Shown here in pieces: positions 33,943 to 42,990 of a DNA stretch of 64,000 nt. Source of the stretch: Streptacidiphilus jeojiense (lineage in GTDB: Bacteria > Actinomycetota > Actinomycetes > Streptomycetales > Streptomycetaceae); contig NZ_JOEH01000032.1 in NCBI RefSeq assembly GCF_000719095.1, forward strand, positions 1 to 64,000, written 5' to 3'. The translations under genes were made by a program, and so were the position numbers. The notes beneath the pieces were generated by a model. The model saw nothing but the letters and a program-made list of their open reading frames with translations, had not been told where the DNA came from and made no database searches. Position 1 is the first letter of the stretch, and every line of letters begins with the position of its first letter.

Positions 33943-34368
33943 TCATCGCGTGTAGTTGAGGAAGATCTTGCTGCTGTCGTGGAACGTAAGCGTGGCCCCG
34001 TGCGGTACCGCTCCCGGTGTCGCCCGGATCGAGTACGCCTCCACGGAGGCGATCTCCCCGGGGTCGGCGCCCAGAAGGGCGGTGATGAGCGCCGCCTCAA
34101 CCTGCTCGGGGCTGCCGACCGCGGCAGGCGCAGGGACAGGCGGTTGCGGCACCGGTCCGAGCACGGGTTCCCGCTCGTCCTGGTCGTAGCGGTCGCCCGG
34201 GGCGCTGACCGCCACGACCTGCCAGCGCGTCGTCTTCCCGCCTGCCTCGATCTCCAGCAGATAGGGACGCTTGCCACGCCCACCGTCTGGGACCGGCTCA
34301 GCCCGGGTCACCCCAGCGACAGCGGAGGCGACGGCGGACAGGTGGTTCAGGAATCGGTCAGGGCGCAT
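33943..34368 (-). CDS. Hypothetical protein
   Basis: A 141-aa protein from the ATG at 34368 (MRPDRFLNHLSAV). Two small parts are separated by a Pro-rich linker (PVPQPPVPAPAAV): an N-terminal strand-rich segment with RPYLLEIEAGGKTTRWQVVA and a C-terminal helix plus strands ending in KIFLNYTR. The upstream 270 nt hold no convincing gene. Function unknown. Confidence 0.45.
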   Translation of the reverse strand: MRPDRFLNHLSAVASAVAGVTRAEPVPDGGRGKRPYLLEIEAGGKTTRWQVVAVSAPGDRYDQDEREPVLGPVPQPPVPAPAAVGSPEQVEAALITALLGADPGEIASVEAYSIRATPGAVPHGATLTFHDSSKIFLNYTR

Positions 34369-34637
34369 CCCCGCACCGTACCCGTCGCCGCTGCAGGGTC
34401 CAGCCCCCACCCGCCGCAAGCGCCGGGGACGCTGGCCGGGACACTGAATCGGGCCGTTCCCGGTGCAAGGTCGAGACCGGGAGCGGCCACTCCCCTCCCC
34501 CGCGCGGCAGGCCGGCGGAGGGATCGGTCTGGTCCTCCGCTTCAGTGCGGTCCTGGGGTGCTTGCGAGGCGGCCGCGGCTGTGAGGTCGCGCCAGGTCGG
34601 GTGTAGACGCTGACTGCTCACGGACGGTCGAGCAACC

Positions 34638-36080
34638 TCACGACACAGCTTGCCGGCGCAGCGCGCGGGTGCCGTCGACTACGGCATTCGTGTACAGACG
34701 CCGGGCATAGGCCTCGCCCTGAACTTCGATGGCGAACCGCACAAGGTCCGGGGTCTGGTGGGCCAAAGCGCGCAGGTCGGCAACCTCGGCACGGGTCAGG
34801 TCCTCCAGGAGCACATCCGGGTCGTCGGGACCATGGACGGTCACTGTCACGGCCCCTGAGCCATGGATGGGCGCGGCCATCGCCAGGGCCACCCGACGCT
34901 GCACGGTAAGGCTGGTGGGCAGGCACCATGCTCCGTCCCACTCAGCGTGCCGTGCTACGGCAGCGCGTCGCGAATCGCGCCGGCTCTCAGCCAACTGGCT
35001 GCGTTGCTCCGCTGTGACGATGACCAGGTGGGCCGCCTTCACACGGGCGGCGAGAAAGGCGGAGGGTCGACGGATTCGGTCGGGTACGTGAGTGGTGTCT
35101 AGCCAGCCAAGGACCTCATCGACGGTCCACCCGGCGTCCGCTAGGTCCTTGATGACCCAGGCAATCCGAGGGACAGCTGCCCGCTGAAGCCACGGGACCT
35201 GCCGGACGAGTTCGGCGGCCAGCTGGTAGCGGCGTCCAACCCGGTTTACAGCGCGCCGGTACGGACTCCTCACGTTGCAGTTCCCCGTGCTGCCGTGGTC
35301 GAGATTCCCGTCTGCGAGCTTGCCCTCAGGGGGAAGGATGGGAGAACCGTCAGCAGAACAAGTACAGCAACCACCCTCCATTGGGGTGCAACGGCATGAT
35401 GCGGCTGAGGCTGCGGAGGAGTTGAGGGACGGGGCGGACGGACGCGGTGACGCGGCGGCCTTGGCCTTGGCGGCCCGGGCGGTGCGGTGAGCGGCCCGAC
35501 GGCCCAGCATTGCGATGAGCGTGCGTCCAGCGGAGGCGATGCCGGTCATGCGCCGCTGGCTACCGTGACCCGCGATGCGCACGCCCAGAGCCGTGTCGAA
35601 TGCGGGCGGGATCACGAGGGCGAACTGGGAGGCCTGGGCGCGCTGGCTGCGGCAGCGGGTGCCGCGCTCGATGTAGGCGAGCAGACCCGCCTCGCGCAAC
35701 ATGTCCAGGTGATACTGCACGGTCCGTTCGCCGACGCCGAGCCTGCGTACCAGGTAGTCGATGCCCGGCCGGCACGGGGACAGCTCGGCAAGGAACTTGG
35801 CCAGGCGCACCGTGGTCGGGCCCATTTCCCGGGGGCCATGGCTGCGCTGGGGCGTGTAGAGGCCGGAGCCGATGACCCAGTGGACAGCCTGGAGCCAGGC
35901 ATAGCCATCGGCGGCGACCCGGCCTGTGGTCTCCTCCAGCCACTGCTGACCGGTGGGCACGGCTAGGGCGGGCAGAGTCTCGGCGGGGGCGCAGGGGAAG
36001 AATCGCGCCGGTGCGCGGCCAGGCGCGCCGGGCCGGGGCCGGCGTTGCGGGGCTGTGGGCTGGAGGGCAGTGGCGGTCAC
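34638..36080 (-). CDS. Winged-helix protein, candidate plasmid replication initiator
   Basis: A 480-aa protein from the GTG at 36080. The first 40 residues are Pro/Arg-rich. A helical region with WLQAVHWVIGSGLYTPQRSH leads to a helix-turn-helix and wing at about 105-140 (LVRRLGVGERTVQYHLDMLR, then EAGLLAYIERGTR). A Cys-rich, probably disordered stretch (about 230-270) follows, then a conserved-looking C-terminal domain with RIAWVIKDLADAGWTVDEVL and a terminal helix. This layout fits streptomycete plasmid proteins annotated as replication or HTH proteins. Its distance from parAB (1.1 kb) fits, but there is no catalytic motif. Confidence 0.5.
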   Translation of the reverse strand: MTATALQPTAPQRRPRPGAPGRAPARFFPCAPAETLPALAVPTGQQWLEETTGRVAADGYAWLQAVHWVIGSGLYTPQRSHGPREMGPTTVRLAKFLAELSPCRPGIDYLVRRLGVGERTVQYHLDMLREAGLLAYIERGTRCRSQRAQASQFALVIPPAFDTALGVRIAGHGSQRRMTGIASAGRTLIAMLGRRAAHRTARAAKAKAAASPRPSAPSLNSSAASAASCRCTPMEGGCCTCSADGSPILPPEGKLADGNLDHGSTGNCNVRSPYRRAVNRVGRRYQLAAELVRQVPWLQRAAVPRIAWVIKDLADAGWTVDEVLGWLDTTHVPDRIRRPSAFLAARVKAAHLVIVTAEQRSQLAESRRDSRRAAVARHAEWDGAWCLPTSLTVQRRVALAMAAPIHGSGAVTVTVHGPDDPDVLLEDLTRAEVADLRALAHQTPDLVRFAIEVQGEAYARRLYTNAVVDGTRALRRQAVS

Positions 36081-36361
36081 GCGGTTCCTTGATCTGGGGT
36101 GGAAATGGGCGCAAAAAGCCGTGCTCCGAACAAGGTGGGAGTCCGGAACCTGAAAATGGGTGTACAAATCCGAGGCAGCGACTGTTGGCTGCCGGAGGGA
36201 ACACAAAACCCACGACCCGGCGTGCATGGGCGTGTTGGACGTCCCGGGCGGGCGGTGGGTCTCTATGTGGTTATGGGGCGGGCATCACCTGCTGGCGCAT
36301 ATCGGGGACAAGTGGTCCGAGCTGCCGTGCGCGCCCGGCGGGCGGCGCAGCAGCAGCGGAG

Positions 36362-36856
36362 TCAGTGGGCGGCCTCGGCCGGGGTGCGGCTCGGCCGAGA
36401 AGGGGACGCCGGAGTGCGGCGCGGCCGAGGGGTGGGGATGCCGTCGAGGGTGCCGTCGAGTTCGGCGATCCATTTGCCGATGGGGATGCGCATGGCGGTG
36501 CGTCCGCCGAGCGTGTCCAGTTCGAAGGCGGCGCGTTCGCCAGGGGTGGTCACCACGCGGACGGCGTCGGGCATCACCCACAGGACGGTGTCCTGGGTAG
36601 TGGTGCGGTCCGAGACGGCGTCGCGGGCGGCGTTGACGGCCAGGGTCTGCCACAGCTGCAGTTCGTGCTTCTCGCTGCGGGCGCGACGTTCGCCGGGCCA
36701 CGCGAGCTGAGAAACGCACACGTACACGCGCAGGGCGATGACGTCGTCCTCGGAGTGGGGGGCGTGGATGATGCCTGAGTCGCGAGCCTTCCAGGCCCAT
36801 GTCTGGCTGACGCCGGCCGCTATCGCGACGGCGTGGGCGGAGAGCGCGCGGGTCAT
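36362..36856 (-). CDS. Small HTH-like hypothetical protein
   Basis: A 164-aa protein. The start reads like a MerR-type or AlpA-type helix-turn-helix (SAHAVAIAAGVSQTWAWKAR, then DSGII). A helical middle with QLWQTLAVNAARDAVSD and strands WVMPDAVRVVTTPGERAAF follow, and a basic Pro-rich tail. It lies upstream of and in the same direction as the replication-type gene. 280 nt without a gene separate the two. Confidence 0.5.
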   Translation of the reverse strand: MTRALSAHAVAIAAGVSQTWAWKARDSGIIHAPHSEDDVIALRVYVCVSQLAWPGERRARSEKHELQLWQTLAVNAARDAVSDRTTTQDTVLWVMPDAVRVVTTPGERAAFELDTLGGRTAMRIPIGKWIAELDGTLDGIPTPRPRRTPASPSRPSRTPAEAAH

Positions 36857-37205
36857 CTTCTGCCTTCCCAGGGGTCACGTGTGTTGCAGGATCACATTAA
36901 CGCAACCGGAGGGGATTTCTTCGAGTGACACGAGAATCGCGCATGTCGACTTGTCCGAGTTTCTGCGGTATCCGGACTGCTAGCGCCGGGGCCTGACCCT
37001 CCGTCCGATGAATGACACTCTAGTGACACGCAGATAGTGGGATGGCTGAACAGCGCCGTGATTAGGTCGACAGACCGTCGGATCACTCGTCGGATCGACC
37101 GTTATACCGTTGTATCGAACGCTCTAGGAAACACAACAACGATGGGTGCAGCGATCGGCATGGCCGACGTTGCACCCATCGTTATATCCAGCAGGTGAGA
37201 GCCCC
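36857..37205. other. Gene-free interval beyond parB
   Basis: 349 nt with lower GC than the surroundings. It contains short repeated words (GTCGGATC, CGTTATACC/CGTTATATC) and the hairpin at 37138-37183, which overlaps one copy of the ATCGTTATATC repeat found in numbers near 40.3 kb. It should also contain the promoter of the leftward 164-aa gene. Confidence 0.5.
37138..37183. terminator. Hairpin after parB
   Basis: AACGATGGGTGCA and TGCACCCATCGTT are perfect 13-bp arms around a 20-nt loop that itself contains TCGGC/GCCGA. It lies 23 nt beyond the parB stop and would end the parAB transcript. The right arm runs into an ATCGTTATATC repeat (37178-37188), so the site may also take part in partition. 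Confidence 0.65.
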
Positions 37206-38300
37206 TCAGCCCTCCCGGGCGAACATGCTCGGCGACGGCAACTCGCCCTCTGCGTCCAACGACGCCAGCAGAGACTCCAGCGCCGCCGACACCACGAAGA
37301 TGCCCTTACGGGCGTGGTCCGCCTCCTGCAGCGCCGCGTTCAGACTCGTCGCCAGCGCCTGTGCCTGCGGTCCGACCCGGTAGGTCGACTGGCGGCCGGA
37401 GTCGACCACACCCATGCGCCGCGTCAAAAACGCCTGAGCCGAGGCCACCTGCTCCCCCACCTCAGTCGGCGCGTTGCGCAGCGCCGCATCCAGGTAGTGG
37501 CCCACCGCCAGCTTCGCATTCCCCGAACTGCGCCGGTCCGCGGCCAGCCGCGCCTTCACCGCGGTCAGTATCTCGGGCACGATCCGGAACCCCAGCGTGG
37601 CCCAGGTGTTCGAAGAGATCACCGAGTCGGCGAAACTCTCGGTCACGGCCTGGTGGGCCCACGTGCCAGCGTTGCGCCGAGAGGCGCGCCGACGCGGTGC
37701 CGGGGGGCGCGGCGCGGGCGCCGCCGAGCGAGCGTCCGCATCTGGCTCCGCCTCTGACCGCGGTTGGGCGGCCACTGGTCGGGCAGCCGACTCGGCCACA
37801 GGGGGACTCTGCACTGTTGTGGCCTGGGGATCCGGGGTGACAAGGGCCTCGACGAGGGCCATGTCGGATGTCTCCGGTGTTGGGGCTGGCGCTTGCTCGG
37901 CTACCGGTGCTGGCGCCGCCGAGGGCGCCGGAAGCATGGCGCCTGACACGGCCGCGGCAGGCGCTGGCTCAGCCTGAGCTTCCTGGTCTGGTGGCGTCGG
38001 TGCAACGGGCGCCGGTTGCAGGGTAGCGGGCACCGACGCCTGGACTGCCACCGATGCAGGGGCCTCTCCGGTGCTCGGTGCTTGGGCCGGAGCTGGCAGG
38101 GTAGAGCTGGTCGGCGCAGCGCGGAACATGGCCGGCGGCTCGACGGGGGCCGGACCGCCCTGCGCGATGAAGGAGTTGGCGACGACCTCGTCGGCCCCGG
38201 CGATGACCGAGCTGAACTTGCTCTCGCCGCCGGGACGCTTGAATGCGCTCGGGGTCTTCTTCTTGCGTGTGCCGTTCGCCGGCTTGCTGGCGTCAGACAA
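37206..38300 (-). CDS. parB: ParB-type partition partner
   Basis: A 364-aa protein whose start overlaps the end of parA by 8 nt. A basic N-terminus (KPANGTRKKKTPSAFKRPGG) is followed by about 170 residues of Ala/Pro/Glu/Val linker and a C-terminal domain (about 215-360) with TWAHQAVTESFADSVISS and NTWATLGFRIVPEILTAVKA. It lacks the ParB/Spo0J nuclease and HTH signature. It belongs instead to the non-canonical adaptor proteins that accompany ParA on streptomycete plasmids. Assignment rests on position; the symbol is by analogy. Confidence 0.65.
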   Translation of the reverse strand: MSDASKPANGTRKKKTPSAFKRPGGESKFSSVIAGADEVVANSFIAQGGPAPVEPPAMFRAAPTSSTLPAPAQAPSTGEAPASVAVQASVPATLQPAPVAPTPPDQEAQAEPAPAAAVSGAMLPAPSAAPAPVAEQAPAPTPETSDMALVEALVTPDPQATTVQSPPVAESAARPVAAQPRSEAEPDADARSAAPAPRPPAPRRRASRRNAGTWAHQAVTESFADSVISSNTWATLGFRIVPEILTAVKARLAADRRSSGNAKLAVGHYLDAALRNAPTEVGEQVASAQAFLTRRMGVVDSGRQSTYRVGPQAQALATSLNAALQEADHARKGIFVVSAALESLLASLDAEGELPSPSMFAREG

Positions 38301-39177
38301 CGCTCTCCTCCTCCGCGAAGGGCGGCGGCGCGATCTCCCATGTGGCCTGAGGGGTGTCCATGCGGGTCAGTACCTCCTGCATCAGGGCCGCGTACTGTTT
38401 GCCTGGCGGAAGGTTCGTGTAGCCGAGCACCGCGGGCACCCCTCCGGCGAAGGACCGCGAGATCAGGTCGCTCTGCCGGATGTCCCCGACGAACGGCAGC
38501 AGACCCGAGGAGATCATGCCGTCGCGGACGTCGACCTCCTGCTGTTTCCAATTCGAAGGCGGGTTCGACTTGTTCAGGACCGCGCCCAGGTACTGGGGCC
38601 GGCACTCGTTGTCGGTGTTCTTCGCGACGAACTTCACCGATCCGGCCAGGGTGACCGCTCCCCGTACGGTTGCGTACTCGGGGAAGCAGACCGTGACGAC
38701 CCAGTCCCCGGCGGCCCAACCGACGGCCGCCAGCGAGGAGATCGCAGGGGGAGTGTCGATCACCACGTAGTCGTAGTGCGCCGCCAAGCTCAGCAGCATG
38801 CGCCGGAGTATCGGCGTGGCCGCGAAGCCAGCCCCGACTAGGAGATCCTGGGCGCGGCTCATCGTGGACTCTTCGGAGGCCAGCAGGTGCAGCACTCCGT
38901 TGGTCTCGAACGGCTCCAGCAGGGTGGAGCGGTCGTAGATGATGCCTGGCAGGTCGGTCTCGATTCCCTGGACGTAGGCCTGCAGGGCCCAGCCGAGGGA
39001 GCGGGAGACTTCGGAGGAGGGGATGTTCAGGCCCAGGGCAGTGCCAGCCTGGGCCTGCGGCTCCAGGTCGACGACCAGGGTGCGGGCTCCCATCAGCGCC
39101 AGGGACGCCGCGAGATTGACGGTCGTCGTTGTCTTGCCGACTCCGCCCTTCTGGTTCGCCACTGTGAGCACCTGCAT
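38293..39177 (-). CDS. parA: ParA-type partition ATPase
   Basis: A 294-aa protein from the ATG at 39177. The deviant Walker A is NQKGGVGKTTTT (residues 8-19), with both signature lysines. Walker A' is TLVVDLEPQAQAGTALGL, and Walker B is YDYVVIDTPPAIS. The short N-terminus lacks an HTH, as in type Ib or Soj-like ParA, so autoregulation would fall to the partner. It moves plasmid DNA together with the downstream ParB-type protein and a centromere, probably in the flanking AT-rich tract. Confidence 0.92.
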   Translation of the reverse strand: MQVLTVANQKGGVGKTTTTVNLAASLALMGARTLVVDLEPQAQAGTALGLNIPSSEVSRSLGWALQAYVQGIETDLPGIIYDRSTLLEPFETNGVLHLLASEESTMSRAQDLLVGAGFAATPILRRMLLSLAAHYDYVVIDTPPAISSLAAVGWAAGDWVVTVCFPEYATVRGAVTLAGSVKFVAKNTDNECRPQYLGAVLNKSNPPSNWKQQEVDVRDGMISSGLLPFVGDIRQSDLISRSFAGGVPAVLGYTNLPPGKQYAALMQEVLTRMDTPQATWEIAPPPFAEEESVV

Positions 39178-40508
39178 GCCCCCACCACACTCCCTGTCGA
39201 ATCCGGTCGAGTGACACAAGATCAGGTCCGCATACAGATCCCGGGCGACTTGGGATGGTATGTCCCTTTACTTGCCCCAGGCGAGCCGCTAGATCGGCTC
39301 GCCAGAACCATTTCTGTTCTCGTGTCACATGATTTTCCGCCACGAAGATAACAGCAGCCGCCACTCCCCTGTCAGCCGACTCGCTCATTGCCCCGCCAGT
39401 GGACCGATTTTTTGCGCTCCATCCTGCTCCGGACCAGGTCCCCTCCGCTCGGGACGTCGCAGCGATAGTCGGCCGGCGGCGCGCGGGCCCCGTGGGCAGC
39501 ACGATCATCCGTTCGACAGCTGGGCAGGGCTGTAGGCCGCCAGGTAGCTCGGCGGATGGCCGAGTCGGTCGACCGGTTGACCCATCGACAGCCGGTCAGC
39601 CGTGGGAACAGTCGGTCCGTTCAGCCGTGAGTACGCTCGCGCGTTCAGTTGGTAGCGGGATGCACCAGACGACTGACCGATGAGCAGACCCGTGGTCAGC
39701 CCGTCTGTTGGAACGGTAGTGACCTCCCCAGCGCGTTCGTCAGCTCCATAGCTCTTAAGAACGGCAGCCTGGCAGGCGGACAGTCGGCTCGTCAGCTCGC
39801 AACCACGGCGGCAAGACAGTCAGGTCCCTCTGTCCGCAGCAAGTCAGCGAGGAAGGCAGATAGTACGAGGGTCCGGCAGCCAGTAAGCACGGCAGACAGT
39901 TGTCTCAGCAGACCGACAGAGAGGCGGGTGATCAGGCAGGTAGTCGGTCAGCCAGACAGGTAGTTGGATCAAGCGACAGTACGTCAGCAACGCGGCTAGG
40001 CAGACAGAAGAAAGGAACGTCCGTTGGAACGCAAGGCAGCAAACACGCAAGAACCAAAGAGAGTCTGTCCGTTCGCAAGGAGGCACGACTGACACAGAGA
40101 CAGGCAGCCCACTAGACAGTAAGTATGGGAGGTAGCTAGAAAGACAGCACGTCAGATGGTGCGTGATAGCGATGGTTAGAGGGTTAGTTGGATCCCTATT
40201 AAATAGGTTAGCAAATACATTAGTCTCTCCGTGATTCTGATCAGTACCGTGATCGTGAGTCTGATCACAACTCATGTAACTCTATAGATACATCTAGCCA
40301 TCGTTATATCTAAGGTTGTAGTGATAGCTAGATGGCTTGGTTGGCTGGACCGGCAGGCGGGGATCATCGTTATATCAATCCATATATGAATCGTTATTGA
40401 TATCGCCATGCTCGGCCGTTCGACGGGCCCGCTGGACAGTCCTGCCAGACCTCGCCGAGCGCCCGAAATGGCTAGATCTCATGCATATATCGATCGTTAT
40501 ATGACCAG
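39178..40508. other. 1.3-kb gene-free tract: possible centromere or replication origin
   Basis: No plausible gene. From about 39.38 to 40.17 kb the + strand is crowded with short degenerate words (GTCAGCC/GTCAGC about ten times, CAGACAG at least three times), and becomes A/G-rich after 39.9 kb. From 40.18 kb the sequence is AT-rich for this window (CTATTAAATAGG, TATAGATAC), with the ATCGTTATATC repeats listed separately and two CTGATCA copies near 40.24-40.26 kb. The first part should hold the parA promoter. Confidence 0.6.
40300..40502 (+). repeat. Iteron-like repeats ATCGTTATATC
   Basis: Exact copies at 40300-40310 and 40366-40376, a 10-of-11 copy at 40493-40502, and an expanded variant at 40390-40404 (ATCGTTATTGATATC). 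Another exact copy is at 37178-37188, beyond parB. An 11-mer with 8 A/T bases repeated this often is not expected by chance here. Iterons bound by the ParB-type protein or by a replication initiator are likely. Confidence 0.65.
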
Positions 40509-41519
40509 TTGGCAGTGACAATGGGCGGTCGGCGGCCTGATTGGCCTGCTGCATCTCGTGGCTGGCCAGTTGCGCCCGAGCACCACGTAACAGGTGTGCC
40601 CTGCCGGCGCCGAGCATCGCTCACGCGCCCTCTCGGCGGGGCCGCGGTTGGACCCACTCCGGTGGGACCATCGAGCGTGCGCTGGCGCCGCGCCCGCGAG
40701 CACCCCAGCGCCCGCGCCCGCCTCGACGCCGAGCTCACCTCGAGGATCAAGGAGATACACGCCGACTCGGGTGGGATCTACGGTTCGCCCCGGGTCCATG
40801 CCGTCCTGGCCCGCGAGGGGTTGCGGATCGGCCGCAAACGAGTCGAGCGCCTGATGCGCGAGGCCGACCTGCAAGGCATCAGCCCCCGCCGGCTCGGCCG
40901 CGGCTTCACCCGCCGTGACCCGCACGCGCCCCTGGCGCCGGACCTGGTGCAGCGCGACTTCACCGCACCTGCGCCGAACCGCCTGTGGGTCACCGATCTG
41001 ACGATGATCGAGACCCTGGAGGGGCCGCTGTGGCTGTCCGCGATCCGCGACGCGTTCTCGCGCCGCGTGGTCGGCTGGGAGACCTCGGCGCGTGCTGACG
41101 CCGACCTGGTCCTCTCCTCGTTGGAGTACGCCCTGGCCAGCCGCGAGGTCAGACCGGGGACCTTGATCCACCACGCCGACCACGGCACGCAATACACGTC
41201 CATCAAGCTCACAACACGCATGGTGCGCGCGGGAATCAAGGGGTCCATGGGGTCGGTGGGAGACTCGTACGACAACGCCCTGGCCGAGAACCTGTGGATG
41301 CTGGTCAAGACCGAGTGCGTGCGCGGCCGCGTCTTCACCACCCGGGCCGAGGCCAACCTCGCGCTGTTCGAGTACATCGACGGCTTCTACAACCCCCGCC
41401 GCATCCAAAAGCGTCTGGGCTACCTCAGCCCCCTCGAATACGAGGAGCAGCACTACGCCGACCAGGCGACGGCCAATCAAGCGAACCTGAAACCCCGCCA
41501 ACCCGCTCTGACCAGCTAA
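40509..41519 (+). CDS. IS3-family transposase OrfB, 5' truncated
   Basis: The conserved part begins at about 40675 (RRAREHPSARARLDAELTSR) and runs to the normal end. The DDE integrase core is complete: first Asp in NRLWVTDLTMIET, second in IHHADHGTQYTS, and Glu in DNALAENLWMLVKTE. The usual HTH/leader of OrfB and the whole OrfA are missing, and the first 55 codons (from a TTG) look non-native. The element is therefore probably immobile. It sits directly after the last iteron-like repeat. Confidence 0.85.
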   Translation: MAVTMGGRRPDWPAASRGWPVAPEHHVTGVPCRRRASLTRPLGGAAVGPTPVGPSSVRWRRAREHPSARARLDAELTSRIKEIHADSGGIYGSPRVHAVLAREGLRIGRKRVERLMREADLQGISPRRLGRGFTRRDPHAPLAPDLVQRDFTAPAPNRLWVTDLTMIETLEGPLWLSAIRDAFSRRVVGWETSARADADLVLSSLEYALASREVRPGTLIHHADHGTQYTSIKLTTRMVRAGIKGSMGSVGDSYDNALAENLWMLVKTECVRGRVFTTRAEANLALFEYIDGFYNPRRIQKRLGYLSPLEYEEQHYADQATANQANLKPRQPALTS

Positions 41520-41576
41520 TCCGCACCTCCCGCACAGCGGGGGAACCTCATTCCCGCAGAACCCGCACGACAACTG

Positions 41577-41745
41577 TCAGGCCGATGTGGCGTCGCTGCC
41601 GCAGTTGATCGGCATACGTCCCGCTGGGCTCCCGAGGCCTTCGAAGGTGACCGTCAGCAGGCGTTGGTGGGCCTCGAATACCGCAGCCGGGTCGATGGCG
41701 AGCTGCTGGGCGTAGGCGATGAGCTTCAACGGCGGCGGACTGCCC
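41577..41745 (-). pseudogene. Possible C-terminal gene fragment
   Basis: Read leftward this stretch encodes LKLIAYAQQLAIDPAAVFEA, then HQRLLTVTFEGLG, and stops at 41577-41579. It has coding-like composition but no start, and lies between the IS and the transfer module. It may be the end of a gene interrupted by one of the two. Confidence 0.35.
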
Positions 41746-41761
41746 CTCGGGGGATGCTGTG

Positions 41762-42442
41762 TCAGGGGAGTTTCTCCTCGCCGCCGCTCTCCCCCTCCTC
41801 CCCGCCGTCCTTGCTGCCGCGGCCGGTCATCTTGCGCTCATGGCGGCGCTCCCCGTACGCCCCGGCTTCTCGGATCCCGTCGCGGGCGACGCCGATTCCC
41901 TCGCGACCGAGGTCGGCGACGGACCCGACGGCCGAGGCACCGGCGGTGGCCACCTGTCCGGCCGCGGCGGCCGTCTGGCCCACCGCTCCGGCCACGGCCG
42001 CGAGGGCGCCGAACGCTGCGGTCATGGCGCCCCCGGTGGCGCGTCCGGCCGGCTTGGCGGGCCCGGCCGGGGCCGCCTTGCCGCTCTTGGCTGCGGCGGC
42101 GCCTGCGGCGCGGGCGGCGGGGGACTGGGTGGCGGCCTGCCCGGTGGCGAGGAGCGTCCCCTCGACCACGACGCTTCCCCCGGGGAGGGTGAGCCGGAAG
42201 CGCCCCGGCTTGCCGGTGGCCAGGACGCCGAGGTTCGCGGCGGTGAGCTGCTCGACGGGGAAGAAGCACTGCGCCCGCGCACCGCCGCCGTCAGGGCCCC
42301 TGTGCTTCTCCCCGCAGGTGGCGCTCACCGTAGCGCCGGTCGAGATGAGCGTGAGCTCGCGCGGGGGGCTGCCGGTCTCACGGCCAGGGCAGCGGAGCGC
42401 GGTGCCCTTCACCGTGAGGCCGCGCGCCTTGATGGTGGTCAT
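41762..42442 (-). CDS. Hypothetical protein of the transfer module
   Basis: A 226-aa protein from the ATG at 42442 (MTTIKARGLTVKG). The N-terminal 95 residues form a strand-rich domain with two Cys (LRCPGR, VSATCGEKHRG). A low-complexity Ala/Gly region (about 105-175) with a mild hydrophobic character and a basic, acidic-ending tail (SKDGGEEGESGGEEK) follow. Similar small proteins lie near spd genes in actinobacterial ICEs. Function unknown. Confidence 0.5.
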   Translation of the reverse strand: MTTIKARGLTVKGTALRCPGRETGSPPRELTLISTGATVSATCGEKHRGPDGGGARAQCFFPVEQLTAANLGVLATGKPGRFRLTLPGGSVVVEGTLLATGQAATQSPAARAAGAAAAKSGKAAPAGPAKPAGRATGGAMTAAFGALAAVAGAVGQTAAAAGQVATAGASAVGSVADLGREGIGVARDGIREAGAYGERRHERKMTGRGSKDGGEEGESGGEEKLP

Positions 42443-42453
42443 GGTCTCGTCTC

Positions 42454-42963
42454 CTACTTCCTGGCGATGGCGGTTGCCGTGGCGGTAGCGGTTGCCTTGG
42501 CGAACGGGCCCCGTGCGGTGGCGGTCGTGCTCGCCGTTGCGGTGACGTTCCCGCCGCCCTTGCGCTTCACCACGGCAGCGAGGATGCCGAGCAGGACGGC
42601 GAGGACGAACGCCACCTTGGCCAGCATGACCAGGGTGGCGGCGAGGCCAGCCAGCGCGTCGGCAGCGACGCTGATGGCGTAGGCCACCATGACCGAGGAG
42701 CCGGACAGGGAGAGGGACACGAGGGCCGTGGCCTTCACCCAGGCCGGGACAGCCGAGGGGGCCGCGGTCTGCTGCGACGGGGCGGGGGCGGGTGAGCCGT
42801 ACGTCGCGGCGTAGACCCACACACGGCGGCCGTCGGGGGTCTGGGCCTCGATCGCGCCCGGGATCGGGAAGGGCGACAGGTAGGGCAGGGTCGCCGAGGT
42901 CTCCACGGGCGCAGGGTGATAAATCGCCGGCTCAGCAGGGGTGTTGGCAGCGGCGGTGAACAT
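42454..42963 (-). CDS. Spd-like membrane protein
   Basis: A 169-aa protein from the ATG at 42963. A Pro-rich N-terminus (about 1-60) leads to two membrane helices: TALVSLSLSGSSVMVAYAIS and a second at about 110-135 (LVMLAKVAFVLAVLLGILAA). A basic Thr/Ala-rich tail ends it. The position next to traB and the topology fit the spread proteins of Streptomyces plasmids. Confidence 0.6.
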   Translation of the reverse strand: MFTAAANTPAEPAIYHPAPVETSATLPYLSPFPIPGAIEAQTPDGRRVWVYAATYGSPAPAPSQQTAAPSAVPAWVKATALVSLSLSGSSVMVAYAISVAADALAGLAATLVMLAKVAFVLAVLLGILAAVVKRKGGGNVTATASTTATARGPFAKATATATATAIARK

Positions 42964-42990
42964 GGGCTCGCTCCTCGAATCTGGGCCGGA

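Noticed and set aside
34358..34621. 87-codon leftward frame between the replication-type gene and the next gene
   Set aside because: It could be translated, but overlaps the start of the 33943 gene and has a disordered, low-information sequence; not enough support to call.
39844..40275. 143-codon leftward frame in the partition tract
   Set aside because: Its Cys/Ser/Leu-rich composition is an artefact of the A/G-rich repeats; no start signals and no protein-like pattern.
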